This document shows, in pieces, positions 38,100 through 48,315 of a stretch of DNA of 64,000 nucleotides. The DNA is from CAVTWH01 sp963738365 (lineage in GTDB: Bacteria > Actinomycetota > Actinomycetes > Mycobacteriales > Micromonosporaceae): positions 682,001-746,000 of the forward strand of contig CAVTWH010000007.1 in the NCBI GenBank assembly GCA_963738365.1. The letters are read 5' to 3'. The notes beneath the pieces are model-generated. The model ran no database searches. It was given only the letters and a program-made list of their open reading frames with translations, and was not told where the DNA came from. The translations under genes were made by a program, and so were the position numbers. Within the stretch, counting starts at the first letter, position 1, and each line of letters opens with the position of its first letter.

Positions 38100-38444
38100 G
38101 TGGTGACGTTGGATGAGGTGGCCGGGGTGGCGTTGGGGCTGCCGGGGGTGACCGAGGTGGTTACCTGGGAGGTGGAGCGGACGTTCCGGGTGCGGGGGAA
38201 GATCTTCGTGATGGGAGCGCCGCAGTCACCGTCGGTGTCGGTGAAGACCTCGCGGGAGGAGCAGGCCGAGCTGATGGCGGCTGACCCGGCGACGTTCTCG
38301 GTGGCGCCCTACACCGGGCGGTTCGGCTGGACCAGCGTCCAGCTGTCCACTGTGGACCCCGGCGATCTGGCCGAGCTGGTCGTGGAGGCGTGGCGGCGTA
38401 CCGCCACCCGGGCGGCGGTGGCCGCCTACGACGCCGGGCAGTGA
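38100..38444 (+). CDS. MmcQ/YjbR-family DNA-binding protein (114 aa)
   Basis: Small CyaY-like fold protein: LPGVTEVVTWEVERTFRVRG, KIFVMGAP, VSVKTSREEQAELMAADPAT and YTGRFGWTSVQL are typical of the family, which is annotated as DNA-binding on weak structural grounds. The -10 box chooses GTG 38100; GTG 38103 is also possible. Confidence 0.8.
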   Translation: MVTLDEVAGVALGLPGVTEVVTWEVERTFRVRGKIFVMGAPQSPSVSVKTSREEQAELMAADPATFSVAPYTGRFGWTSVQLSTVDPGDLAELVVEAWRRTATRAAVAAYDAGQ

Positions 38445-38493
38445 GCGGGTCCACCACGCCAACTGGCCGCTCCGGCGCGGCACCCGCCGGGCG

Positions 38494-38786
38494 TCACTTC
38501 CAGGTGGCGGTGACCGTGCCGGGGCCGGTGCCGGTGGTGTAGCTGCGGTTGGGGCCGGTCTCCCAGGTGACGGTGCCGTCCGGATCCTTCTTGATGAACT
38601 TGTACTCGACGTGGGTGTTCGCCGGCAGCGACACCGTCACCGACCAGCTGGGGTAGTTGGCGGCCGAGAGCGGGACCGCCCTGGCGGGGTCCCAACTGCC
38701 CAGCGCCGGGATCGAGCCGACCAGGAAGACGTTCTGCCCGTACCACGTGGTGACCACGGCAGTGAAGGTTACCGGGTACGGCGCCG
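38494..38786 (-). pseudogene. Orphan CBM20 starch-binding domain, remnant of a larger gene
   Basis: About 97 codons read as a complete CBM20: PVTFTAVVTTWYGQNVFLVG, SIPALGSWDPARAVPLSA, PSWSVTVSLPANTHVEYKFI, WETGPNRSYTTGTG and a proper stop after TATWK. No signal peptide, catalytic domain or plausible start lies upstream; the sequence runs straight into the end of cobS. CBM20 normally sits at the C-terminus of alpha-amylases or glucoamylases, so this is the likely tail of a lost secreted amylase. Confidence 0.7.
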
Positions 38787-39596
38787 TCAGGCGCGCTGGA
38801 ACGCCAGTCCCACCAGGCACAGCACGGCCGCCAGCTCGACCACGGCGCCCAGGACGTCGCCGGTGATGCCGCCCAGGCGCCGGGTCGCGTGCCGGCGCGC
38901 CAGCTCCGCAACGCCCAGCGCCGCCAGCACCGCCAGCGACCCCTGCCACCACCGGCCGGGCACCGCCCAGCCGCCCAGCGCCGCCACCAGCGCCGTACCC
39001 GCCACCGCCGCAGCCGCCGGCACGGCGCCGGCCACCAGCGCACCCAGGCCCTCCGGGCGGGCCGCCGGTATGCCGCGCCGGCACGCCCAGGGCACCGCCG
39101 TCCGCCCCGCAGCGGTGGCCACCGCCAGCCCGACCAGCACTGCCCGGTCCGGGCGCGCCAGCAGCGCGGCCACGCAGCCGGTACGCAGCAGCAGCACCAC
39201 CCCGATCGCGGCCACCCCGAACGGCCCCACCTCAGGGCTGCGCATGATCGCCAGGGCGCGCTCGCGGTCCCTGTAGGAGCCCAGCGCGTCCACGGTGTCG
39301 GCCAGCCCGTCCACGTGCAGCCCACGGGTGAGCAGCAGCTCGGCACCGACCACCAGGGCCCCGGCCACCAGGGTCGGTGCCCCAGCCGTCGCCAGGCCCA
39401 CGGCCAGCCCGCCGAGGACCGCCCCGAGCGCGACACCGACCAGCGGGGCCAGCGCCATGGCGTACCCGGCGGCGATCCGGTCCACCCGGCCGGCGCGCAG
39501 CGGCAGCACGGTGAACGTGGTCAGCGCCAGCCGCAGCCCCGCCCCCACCCGGCCGGCCGGCCCGTCAGGCCGCCCACCGGGCCATCCGGCACTCAC
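38787..39596 (-). CDS. cobS: Adenosylcobinamide-GDP ribazoletransferase (269 aa)
   Basis: Membrane enzyme joining alpha-ribazole to adenosylcobinamide-GDP to make cobalamin. Family marks: LALTTFTVLPL, RGLHVDGLADTVDALGSYRD, RALAIMRSPEVGPFGVAA, about six hydrophobic segments, and TRRLGGITGDVLGAVVELA. GTG 39596 overlaps the stop of cobU-cobT (GTGA), so the two are coupled. The same partners are adjacent in mycobacteria. Confidence 0.93.
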   Translation of the reverse strand: MSAGWPGGRPDGPAGRVGAGLRLALTTFTVLPLRAGRVDRIAAGYAMALAPLVGVALGAVLGGLAVGLATAGAPTLVAGALVVGAELLLTRGLHVDGLADTVDALGSYRDRERALAIMRSPEVGPFGVAAIGVVLLLRTGCVAALLARPDRAVLVGLAVATAAGRTAVPWACRRGIPAARPEGLGALVAGAVPAAAAVAGTALVAALGGWAVPGRWWQGSLAVLAALGVAELARRHATRRLGGITGDVLGAVVELAAVLCLVGLAFQRA

Positions 39597-41799
39597 CCGG
39601 CCGGTGGACCCGCCACGTCGCCGGCCGGGTCCGGCTCCCCGGACTCCGGGGCCGCAGCGGACCCGGTCCGGTTGGCCGGAGTGCCCCGCTCCGCCGCGAC
39701 ACCGGGGCCGGTGACGGCCTCACCGTCGTCCACTCCGGATCCGACCGCATCAGCGGAATCCGATCCGCCCCGGTCCGCGGCGGCCGGGTCAGCCGGGTCC
39801 GCGGCGGCCGGGTCAGCCGGGTCCGCGCCGGCCGGGTCAGCCGGGTCAGCTGGGTCCGCGCCGGCCGGGTCAGCCGGGTCAGCTGGGTCCGCGCCGGCCA
39901 GATCAGCTGAGTCCGGGCCGGTCAGGTCAGTGGAGTCCGGGCCGGTCAGGCCCGCTGGGTCCGCGCCGGTCAGGCCCGCTGGGTCCGCGCCGGTCAGGCC
40001 CGCTGGGTCCGCGCCGGCCAGGTCAGTGGAGTCCGGGCCGGCCAGATCAGCGGACTCGGGGTCTGCCGTGTCCGGTTCGGCCGCGTCGGGGGCGGATGGC
40101 GGGTCGGTGGCCTCGGTCAAGGCGGTGGGCAGGGTGGCGAGCAGCAGGGCGTTCTGCAGGAGCGGGAAGACGGCCAGCCCGGCAGCCCCCTCGCCCAGGT
40201 CCAGGCGCAGGTCGGCGACAGCGCTGGCGCCCAGCACCTTGGCGGCCGGGGTGACCACCGGATGCCGGCCGTCGTCGGCCACCAGCAGCCACAGCCGCGA
40301 CTGGGCGCCCAGCTCCCGGGCCATCAGCCCGGCAGCCACCCCGACGGGGCCGTCGATCAGGACGGCGGTACGCCGGTAGGTGGCGCCGAGCACGATGCCG
40401 GTGGCGACCGCCAGGTCGTAACCGCCGAGGACGGTCAGCGTCGCCTCGGGGCCGGACAGCCCCTTGGCCCGGCGCAGCCCGTCGCGCAGCGCCGCGCAGC
40501 GCACCATCCAGGAGTCGTCGTCGATGCGGCCACCGGCGCGTACCACCCGGGGCAGCACGGCCGCCGGATCGATGGTGATGGTGGCGCCCACCACAGCCGC
40601 CGCCGCGCCGACCTGCCCCGCGCCCACGGCACCCAGGATGATCAGGTCGGTACCCGCGTCCACCACGGCTTCGGCCAGCCGGAAGCCCTGGCGCAGCCCG
40701 ACCGCGATCCGTTCCGGGTCGCTGGCGTTGCCGTCCTCGACCGCCCCGGCCGGCTCGGCGGTCACGTCGACCACCTGGACCGGCACCCCCGCGCTGGCGG
40801 CCAGCACGCCCAGCGCGCTCTCGCCGGCCAGTGCCCGGTCCACCTCGCGCTGGGCCGACGCGGCGCTCTCCCCGGCCGCCAGCCCGCCGTGGTGTGCCCC
40901 GTGCACCAGGAGCAGCCGGGGTGCCCGGTACGGCCCCGGCGCGCCGGTGCCCTGGGTGCCACCGGCGAACCCGATCAGCCGGGCCAGGTTGCCCAGCCCC
41001 GCCCCAGGTACGTCCAGGGCGTACAGCCGCTCCACGGCGGCGGCCGCGGCCGTCTCGTCGGGCAGCGGGAGCGTCATCCGTGAGTTGATCTCCGGCTCGT
41101 CCGGCGAGCCGGCCAGCTCGGTACCGCTGCCCAGCGTGGTGGTCTGGCTGGCCGGCCGGCCACCGGCCGACGCCGGCACCAGCGGCTCGCGGGCCGGCCC
41201 GGACGGCGCCTCGACCGGCGCCGCGGGCGCCGCCTTCGAACCAGGTGGGCTGCCCGGCGACGACCAGCACCACGGCGTCGACCAGGGCGGCCAGCGCCCG
41301 GTTGGCCGACGCCGAGCGCGTCGGCGAAGGCGCGCCCCGGCACCGTGGCGGGCACCACGGACAGGCCCACCTCGGGGCTGACCATGACCAGCCGGGCGGG
41401 GCAGCGGCCACCGCGGCGGCCAGCGCGGTGAGCGGCTCGCGGGCCGCCTCGGCGTCCAGCCGGCGTTCAGCGGCCCGGCTGCCGGGCCGAGCACCGCGCT
41501 GAGCCAGCCGCCCAGGTCGTCGACGAGCAGCGTCTCCCCGGGCTTGGCCTCGGCGTCAGCGAGCTCGGCGAGGCGACCGGGGTCGGCGCCGGTCTCCTCG
41601 GTGCTCCAGCGCGTCCGGGCGGCGGCGCCGGTGCGCGGCGATGCGCGCCGGCCCACTCCGTCGTCGGCCGTCGTCGACGGCGGCGGTGGCGACGTAGCGG
41701 ACCCGGCGGCGCGCCGGCGACCAGCGCCTCGGCGAATTCCGACTTCCCGGAGCGGATCCCGCCGAGGACCAGAACGGTGTGGTACCCGTCATGCGACAT
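39593..41799 (-). CDS. cobT: Fused CobU-CobT cobalamin enzyme with a long repetitive tail
   Basis: About 735 residues. The N-terminus (HTVLVLGGIRSGKSEFAEAL, later GETLLVDDLGGWLSAVLG) is the CobU kinase/guanylyltransferase with its P-loop. From about residue 240 comes CobT, the nicotinate-nucleotide:dimethylbenzimidazole phosphoribosyltransferase (INSRMTLPLPDETAAAAAVE, GNLARLIGFAGG, GMGE-type loops such as VLGGYDLAVATGIVLGATYR, HPVVTPAAKVLGA). The last 150 residues are acidic Asp/Pro/Ala/Gly/Thr repeats coded by 24- and 15-base units. Frame changes near 41240, 41330, 41400, 41600 and 41710 lie in the CobU part, so the fusion itself rests on joining those frames. CobU and CobT could also be two overlapping genes. 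Confidence 0.8.
39779..40056 (-). repeat. Short-period repeats coding the CobT tail
   Basis: Three 24-base copies at about 39957-40028 (coding GADPAGLT), with diverged neighbours, and shorter Asp-Pro-Ala units on the left. Codon third positions also match, so this is recent repeat growth. Confidence 0.75.
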
Positions 41800-41912
41800 G
41801 CCCGTACCCTAAGGCCCGCGCATTAGGCTTGCGATCGCGCCCGCCCGGTGGCCGGGCGGCGGTACCAGGTCGCCGTGTGGCGAGCCGGGCGAACGAGGGG
41901 GATGAGGCGGTC

Positions 41913-42123
41913 ATGGCGTGGTCCTGGCGGTACGAGAACGGCGACGGTCAGCCGGTCGACGGGCCGGGGGAGGCGTTCCCGAGCCAGGCCGACGCGGAGT
42001 CGTGGCTCGGGCAGATCTGGCGCGAGCTGGCCGTGCCAGGGCGTGGCGACGGCGGTCCTGGTCGAGGACGAGCGGGTGGAGTACCGGATGAGCCTGCTAG
42101 CCGGCCGGGCGACTGAGCTGTGA
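41913..42123 (+). CDS. Small conserved protein (about 70 aa), one frameshift
   Basis: Starts MAWSWRYENGDGQPVDGPGE, then FPSQADAESWLGQIWRELAV, and after a one-base change near 42045 TAVLVEDERVEYRMSLL. This small Trp-rich protein is common in actinobacteria without known function. Its stop overlaps the GTG of the M50 protease gene, so the two are likely co-translated. Confidence 0.6.
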
Positions 42124-43007
42124 CCTACGGGCCGATGGCCTTCGGCGACCAGGCGCTCGACGGCGCCGCCGCGGGCGGCGTTCCGGCCGAGCGCGGTGTT
42201 CCTGGGCGTGCTGGCGCTGTTCGCCGGTCAGCGGCTGGATGACCTGGACCGGCTGCGGCGACGGTGCGCTTCGACGTGTTCCTGTTCGTCATGGCCGGCT
42301 GGCTGGTCTCGCTGTGCCTGCACGAGTACGCGCACGCGCTGGTCGCGGCTACCTGGGCGGCGACGACGAGCGTGGCCGACCGCGGCTACCTGACGCTCAA
42401 CCCGCTCAAGTACACCCATCCGGTGCTGTCGATCGTGCTGCCGGTGGTGTTCCTGCTGCTCGGCGGCATCGGGCTGCCCGGCGGCGCGGTGTGGATCGAC
42501 CACCGGCACATCCGCGGGCGCTGGTCGTGGACACGCTGATCAGCCTGGCCGGCCCGGCGGTGAACGTGGTCGTTCGCGCTCGCTGCTGGTCGCTGCCGTT
42601 CGCGCTTCGGCGTGGACACCGCGCGCGCACCTGGTGTTCTGGGCGGCGCTGGCGTTCCTGGCGTTCCTGCAGCTGACCGCGAGCGTGCTGAACCTGGTGC
42701 CGATCCCGGGCGTCGACGGCGGCAACGCGCTGCTACCCGTGGCTGTCCCCGCAGTGGCAGCGCGGCTTCGACCACGTCGCGCCCGTAGGGGCTGCTGATC
42801 CTGATCGCGCTGCTGCTGTTCAGCCGAGCGATCAACCGGCATGTTCTTCGAGCGTCGGTCGTACTGGCTCGGCGACCTGCTCGGCCTGCCGTCCGGCCTG
42901 GCCGGCCTGGGCTGGACGCTGTTCCGGTTCTGGCGCGTACCAGCGGGCTCGGGGCGGCCGGTCGGTCCGGCCGCCCGGGCGGTCGGTCAGGGCCGCTGGG
43001 CGGGTGA
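42120..43007 (+). CDS. M50 site-2-type membrane protease, frameshifted
   Basis: Zinc protease of the rhomboid-like S2P/M50 group that cuts within membranes. The zinc motif is in LVSLCLHEYAHALVA (HExxH) and the second metal ligand block is NLVPIPGVDGGNAL. Membrane segments VFLGVLALFA, FDVFLFVMAGWLVSL, VLSIVLPVVFLLLGGIG and LLILIALLLFSRAIN are visible in changing frames. Frame changes near 42170, 42250, 42520, 42575 and 42790 break it. The end (LFRFW, then a stop between 42940 and 43007) is uncertain. Confidence 0.75.
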
Positions 43008-43995
43008 GCCGTCTTGGCCGGGTCGCGCTCGCACGATCGGGTCGAGGACCTCGTCGATCGCCTTCAGCAGGTCGGCGTCGAGCTTCACCCCGACGCCTTG
43101 ACGTTGTCCTCGAGCTGCTCCGGCCGGGTGGCGCCGACGATCGCCGAGGAGACGTTCGGGTTCTGCAGCACCCACGCCACCGCGAGCTGGGCCATGCGTC
43201 AGCCCGGCCTGCTCGGCCAGCGGCCGCAGCTGCTGCACCGCGGGTCAGCACCTCGTCGCTGCAGCAGCCGCGTGATGAAGTTGGCGCCCGACTTGTCGTC
43301 GGTGGCCCGGGAGCCGGCCGGCGGCGGCTGGCCCGGCAGGTACTTGCCGGTCAGCACGCCCTGCGCGATGCGGCGACCAGACGATCTGGCCGATGCCCAG
43401 CTCCTCGCAGGTCGGGACCACCTCGGCCTCGATCACCCGCCACAGCATCGAGTACTGCGGCTGGTTGGAGACGAGCTGGATGCTTCAGCTCCCGGGCCAG
43501 CGCCGCGCGCCGGCCCGGATCTGCGTCGGCGTTCCACTCGGACACGCCGATGTAGTGCGCCTTGCCCGGCGCGCACGATGTCGGCGAACGCCTGCATCGT
43601 CTCCTCCAGCGGCGTCTGCGTAGTCGTAGCGGTGGGCCTGGTACAGGTCGACGTAGTCGGTCTGCAGCCGGCGCAGCGAGCCGTCGATCGACTCCATGAT
43701 GTGCTTGCGGGACAGGCCGCGGTCGTTGCGCCCCGGCCCGGTCGGCCAGTAGACCTTGGTGAAGATCTCCAGGCCGTCGCGGCGCTGGCCCGTCCAGCGC
43801 CCGCCCGAGCACCGCCTCGGCGCGGGTGCCGGCGTAGACGTCGGCGGTGTCGAAGGTGGTGATGCCCAGGTCGAGGGCGGCGTGCACGCAGGCGGTGGCC
43901 TGCTCCTCCTCGACCTGCGAGCCGTGGGTGATCCAGTTGCCGTACGAGATCTCGCTGACGAGCATCCCGGAACGGCCAAGGTGTCGAAACTCCAT
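42987..43995 (-). CDS. Aldo/keto reductase, frameshifted
   Basis: NADPH-dependent TIM-barrel oxidoreductase of the Kv-beta-like group. MEFRHLGRSGMLVSEISYGN, the catalytic Asp/Tyr region TTFDTADVYAGTRAE, YVDLYQAHRYD, KAHYIGVSEWNAD and the end VKLDADLLKAIDEVLDPIV are recoverable across at least five frame changes. Substrate unknown. It overlaps the M50 gene end on the other strand. Confidence 0.8.
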
Positions 43996-44004
43996 GCTCC
44001 GACC

Positions 44005-46593
44005 CTATGCGCCGGCTGCCGGTGTCCTCACGAGCACCGGCCGGGTGTCGGCGAGCAGCCGGTCGATCTCGTCGGTGACCCCATCCGGCTCGGGTGGATG
44101 CGGCCGGGATCAGCGGCCGGCCGCGCCGGTCAGCGCGCCCCAGCGGTGGCGCCGTCGGTGATCAGGAACGCCACCGGGTGGATCACCAGGGCCGGGTGTA
44201 CCGGCTGGACCAGCACCCGGCCGGCCCGGTCCACCACGCCCTTGCGGCCGCCCAGCTCCACGACGGCCAGCCCCTCGTCGGAGAAGCCGTCGATGTACCG
44301 GCCGTCGGACAGCGCCGTGGCGAACCCGTCGTACGGCGAACGGCACGACGACCCGGCCGACCGCCGTCGACCGCGCCCCAGCGCCGGCCCCGGCGCACCG
44401 CGGCCATGCCCCGCCGGAACGGCCGCACGTCGTCGAAGCCGGTCGAGATGGCGCACCATGTTGGTCTTGTCGATGCCGATCCAGCCGGGCGGTGCCGTCC
44501 CGCGACACCCAGGCCAGCCCGTCGGAGAAGCTGCCCACGCCGAGGTACCCGCGCGCGCCGGTCGATCAGCATCCGGCCGGCCTCGTCGATCAGCTCCCAG
44601 GTCTGCGAGCCGGGGCGCTGGACCCAGGCCACGCCGTCGCGGAACGGCTGCACGTCGTCGTACTCGGCGCCCGATCACCAGGTCTCGCCGTCGGCGTCGA
44701 TGTAGCCCCACAGCGCCGGTCTGCTCGTCCAGCGCCGGGGTCGGCGGCCTTGCGGATCTGCAGGATCTCGTCCCGGCTGCGCGGGTACGGCCCCCAGCCG
44801 TTCTCGGCGACCTTGCGTGAACACCGCGTCCAGCGCCAGCTCGGTCTGCGCGATCAGCTCCGGGTCCTCCTCCTTGCGCAGCTCCAGGGCGCGCTCGAAG
44901 TGGTTGCACGCCTCGATGTACCGGCCCTGGTCGTAGGCGCACTTGCCGGCGTGCTGGTGCATCGTGGCGCGCAGCCGGTCGGGCAGCTCGCTGGAGTTGG
45001 CCAGCGTGAACAGCCGGTCGGCCTCCTCGAACTCGCCCCGCCACTGCAGCACGTGGGCGAGCCGGGCCTGGGCGATCGCGATGCGCCGCAGCTCCCCGGT
45101 GGCCTCGGCGTGGGCCAGCGCGAGCTTGCCGTCGGCGAGCGCCTTGGGCAGGTCGCCGAGGATGCGGGAGACCACGGCGCGCAGGCTGAGCAGCCGGGCC
45201 CGGCGCGGGTTGTCGGAGACGCCGTTGAGCTTGGCGGTCAGCAGGTCGCGTATCTCGCTGCAGCTGCTCCCGGTCGTCCGGCTGCTCCCGCAGCGTCTCC
45301 GGGTCGAAGCGTCCACTCCCAGGTGGCGAGCATCTGCTCCGGGTCGGGCTCCGGGTCCTCGACGACCTCGGCTGTCGCGGTGGCGTCGACCGGGCCGCGA
45401 GCGCGGCCGCGTCCTCCTCGGCCAGCCGTCGGCCGGTCGGCGGCGGTCAACGAATCGGCAGGCCACCGGGCGGGGTCGGTGCGGTGAGCGCGTCCGGCGA
45501 GATGATCCGGTGCCCGCTGCCGGCGTACAGGCCGGCTTGACCCCGGGCGGGGTGAGCTGGATGCCGCCCCGGCGCGGGCCACGGTGCGGGTTGGCGAGGA
45601 TGTTGCCGTAGCTCTGTCGGCCGGGCCGCTGCGCTCGCCGGTCGCCGGGGAACGGCTCGTCCCCAGGGCGGCGCTCGTCCGCGCCGCGCTCGTCGGCTCC
45701 GCGCGCGTCCGGCCGCGCTCGGCCGGGCCCCGCGGGTCCAGGCCGCGGTCGTCCAAGCCGCGGGTGTCCAACCCGCGGGTGTCCGGGCCCCGGGTGTCCA
45801 ACCCGCGGGTGTCTGGACCTCGCGCGTCCAAGCCGCGGCGGTCCGGGTGTGGGCCGTCCAGGGCCCGCTCGTCGAAGCCGCGCCGGTCGGGCTGCGGCCC
45901 AGTCCAGGCCGCGCCCGCCCGGTGCGCGCCGATCCCGGCCGCTCGCGTCGAAGCCCTGCGGCTCCGTTCCGCGCCGGTCGACTCCACGCGGGTCGACTCC
46001 ACGCGGGTCGACTCCACGCGGGTCGACTCCACGCGGGTCGACTCCACGCGGGTCGACTCCACGTAGGTCGACTCCATGTGGGTCGACTCCGCGCCCGCCG
46101 GGCCCGCGTCCGTCCAGCCCGCGTGCGTCCGGTCCGGGTCCGTCGGTGCCGGGTTCGCCCGGCCGCGCCTGTCGGGGCCGGACTGGCCCGGCGGGAAGTC
46201 GCCGGAGCGCGCGCGACCGGGGCGCCGGTCGGCCGGGCCGCGGTCAGGCCGCTCCCGGTCGCCGCGCCATTCGTCGTCGTCGTGCTCGATCGCACCGCGC
46301 TCCAGCAGCGCCCGGTCACCGCGGCCGGGGAAACCGGGCTCCCCGGGGCGCTCACCGGGCGCGGGCACCCGGGCCTGCCCGCGGTGCCACCGGTCCCCGC
46401 TCGCCTGGTCCCCGCTCGCCTGGTCCGCGCTCGCCCGGTCCGCGCTCACCAGGTCCGCGCTCGCCCGGCCCGTGCTCACCGGTCCGCGCTCGCCTGGGCC
46501 GCGGTCCCGGCTGTCGGCTGGGCGGCGCTGCTCGACCCGTTCGATCTCCTCCTGGTCGACGCCCTGCTCGGTGGCGACCCGGCGCCAGGCCAT
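44005..46593 (-). CDS. WG-repeat protein with a long repetitive N-terminus, frameshifted
   Basis: About 860 residues if joined. The N-terminal 400 are disordered and built of five-residue repeats (coded by 15-base units), then an acidic segment (VVEDPEPDPEQMLATWEWTL). A TPR-like helical block follows (RARLLSLRAVVSRILGDLP, then LAHAEATGELRRIAIAQARL, ATMHQHAGKCAYDQGRYIEA). WG beta-propeller repeats close it (ALWGYIDADGETW, VQPFRDGVAWVQRPGSQTWE, FSDGLAWVSRDG, RWGAVDGG). The C-terminus ends DGVTDEIDRLLADTRPVLVR before a TAG at 44005. Function unknown; WG repeats bind proteins or surfaces. The start is uncertain: ATG 46593 is used, but the frame may extend to GTG near 46712. Confidence 0.7.
45700..45870 (-). 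repeat. 15-base repeats, array 2 of the WG gene
   Basis: Units of the type GTGTCCAACCCGCGG with variation, coding Leu-Asp-Thr-Arg-Gly on the minus strand. Confidence 0.75.
45977..46091 (-). repeat. 15-base tandem repeat, eight copies, array 1
   Basis: GTCGACTCC recurs exactly every 15 bases at 45977, 45992, 46007, 46022, 46037, 46052, 46067 and 46082; most units are GTCGACTCCACGCGG. It codes Val-Glu-Ser-Thr-Arg repeats. Confidence 0.9.
46380..46500 (-). repeat. 15-base repeats, array 3 of the WG gene
   Basis: Diverged copies of GTCCGCGCTCGCCTG type, coding Ala-Ser-Ala-Asp-Gln-like repeats near the N-terminus. Confidence 0.65.
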
Positions 46594-46712
46594 GGTGGGT
46601 ACGGTCGCCCAGGCGGGGTTGTGCGGGCGGCGGCGTTCCTCGGGCCGTTCGTCGCCTGACGGGTCATCGGGCCCGCTCCGGTCGGTGGCCGCCCGGCGCC
46701 GCGGCGTTCACG

Positions 46713-46976
46713 GGGATCACCTCACCAACGGACGGGTGGCCCAGGATAGGGCCGACGGGCAGACCCCGGACGGGTACGGATGACACGTCCGGATGTGGAC
46801 GGAGGGTACGGCGCGAGAGGGCGATCGCCAAGGTCCCCGGCGGCCGCGGGCCTCAGCTCTCCGTACCATATCGGACTTTCGCCGCGCTGGTTAGTGCCGG
46901 TTTCGGTGCCGGCGCAGGTACCCGCCGGTGGCTCCGGTGGCGCCAACGGCCAGCGCCGCCTCCGCCGTCCGGGTCG
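46713..46976. other. 264-base gap without a clear gene
   Basis: Between the WG gene start and the end of the cupin regulator gene. Both genes read leftwards, so this should hold the WG promoter. I see no RNA gene, repeat or strong hairpin in it. Confidence 0.5.
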
Positions 46977-47536
46977 TCAGACGTGCTCCATCGCGAGCAC
47001 CGCCCAGGTGCCCGGCGCCAGCGCCGTGTAGCTGTGCGGGACGTCCCCGGGGAAGCTGGCGTAGTCGCCCGGGCCGAGCTCGACCGGGGCGTCGTCGGGG
47101 CCGGTACGCAGCCGGCCGGCCGCCACCACCAGGTGCTCCACGCTGCCCGGCGGGTGTGCGCTGGGCGTGCCGGACGGCGCCCGCCGCCAGCTCGATCAGG
47201 TAGAGGTCGCGGCGGGCGTGCGGGGGCGCGGCGGACAGCAGGGTACCGGCGTATGCCGCCTGCTCGGACGGCACCCGGGCGCCCTGCCCGGCGCGCACCA
47301 CCCGGACCTGCGGCGGGGCCGGCTCGACCAGCCGGCTGAACGGCACGTCCAGCGCCACGGCGAGCGCCCAGAGGGTCTCCACGCTCGGGTTGCCGGTGCC
47401 GGACTCCAGCTGGGAGAGGGTCGACTTGGCCAGTCCGGCGCGCCTGGCGAGGTCGGTGAGGGAGAGCGCGGCGCGCTGGCGCTCCCGGCGTACGCACGCG
47501 GCGATCCGCGCCAGCGGTGCGGCGGCGTCAGGACAT
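46977..47536 (-). CDS. XRE-type HTH plus cupin regulator, two frameshifts
   Basis: The N-terminal helix-turn-helix reads ALSLTDLARRAGLAKSTLSQ then LESGTGNPSVETLWALAVAL. A cupin sensor domain follows (RRDLYLIELAAGAVR, later VEHLVVAAGRLRTG, GPGDYASFPGDVPHSYTA, ending LAMEHV). The start is the ATG at 47536 (MS, one extra base, then DAAAPLARIAACVRRERQR). A second shift is near 47155. It is divergent from azlCD with about 50 bases between, so it is the likely local regulator of that transporter. Confidence 0.8.
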
Positions 47537-47586
47537 CGTTCGCTCCAGCGGTACGGCTAACGGTTTGACGAATGGTCGCGCCGGGG

Positions 47587-48315
47587 ATGAGCATGGGACG
47601 GGTGTTCAGCATAGAGAACATCCGTACGTTCTGGCGAACGACCGACCGCAGACTGCTCCGCGACGCGGGGGCGCTCGCCCTGGCCTCGGGCCTCGTGGGC
47701 CTCTCCTTCGGCGCCATCACGGTCGCCAGCGGCCTGCCCTTCTGGGTGGTACCGGCGATGTCGCTGTTCGTCTTCGCCGGTGGCGCCCAGTTCGTCGGCG
47801 TCGGCCTGGTCTCCGCTGGGAACCCGGTCGCCGCGGTGCTCGCCGGGCTGCTGCTCAACGCCCGGCACCTGCCGTTCGGGCTGAACGTCGCCGACGCGGT
47901 CGGCCGCTCCTGGCCGGCCCGGCTGGTCGGCAGCCACCTGCTGGTCGACGAGACCACCGCGTTCGCGCTGGCCCGCTCGGAGCCGGGCGCCGCGCGGGCG
48001 GCGTACTGGCTGACCGGGGTGCTGCTCTTCGTGGCCTGGAACGTCGGCAGCGTGGCCGGGGCGCTGCTCGGCAACGCGGTCGGCGACCCGGCCACCTTCG
48101 GCCTGGACGCGGCCTTCCCGGCCGCCCTGCTGGCGCTGCTGCTGCCCAGCCTGCGCGGCGGGCCCGCCCGCGCCGGGTCGCCCTGCTCGGCGCCGGTGTC
48201 GCGGTGGCCACCACCCCGCTGCTCCCGGCCGGCCTGCCGGTGCTGCTGGCGCTGCGTCGGGCTGCTGGCCGCGCGGCTCCCTACCGGTACGCGGGCGGAG
48301 GCCGGCGCGTGCTGA
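47587..48315 (+). CDS. azlC: AzlC-family branched-chain amino acid exporter subunit
   Basis: Large subunit of the AzlCD permease, which exports branched-chain amino acids and analogues. DAGALALASGLVGLSFGAIT, FVFAGGAQFVGVGLVSAGN, LLLNARHLPFGLNVADAVG, HLLVDETTAFALARSEP and several membrane segments. Frame changes near 48175 and 48255 are compensating; the frame is restored before the stop at 48315, which overlaps the azlD start. Start choice between ATG 47587 and 47593 is open. Confidence 0.88.
   Translation: MSMGRVFSIENIRTFWRTTDRRLLRDAGALALASGLVGLSFGAITVASGLPFWVVPAMSLFVFAGGAQFVGVGLVSAGNPVAAVLAGLLLNARHLPFGLNVADAVGRSWPARLVGSHLLVDETTAFALARSEPGAARAAYWLTGVLLFVAWNVGSVAGALLGNAVGDPATFGLDAAFPAALLALLLPSLRGGPARAGSPCSAPVSRWPPPRCSRPACRCCWRCVGLLAARLPTGTRAEAGAC

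Noticed and set aside
45977..46091. CRISPR array
   Set aside because: Units are contiguous 15-base copies without spacers and translate in frame as part of a protein.
45584..46659. Plus-strand open frames through the repeats, with Ser-Thr-Pro-Arg-Gly repeats
   Set aside because: They are mirror frames of the 15-base repeats; the minus strand carries the WG protein and its domains.
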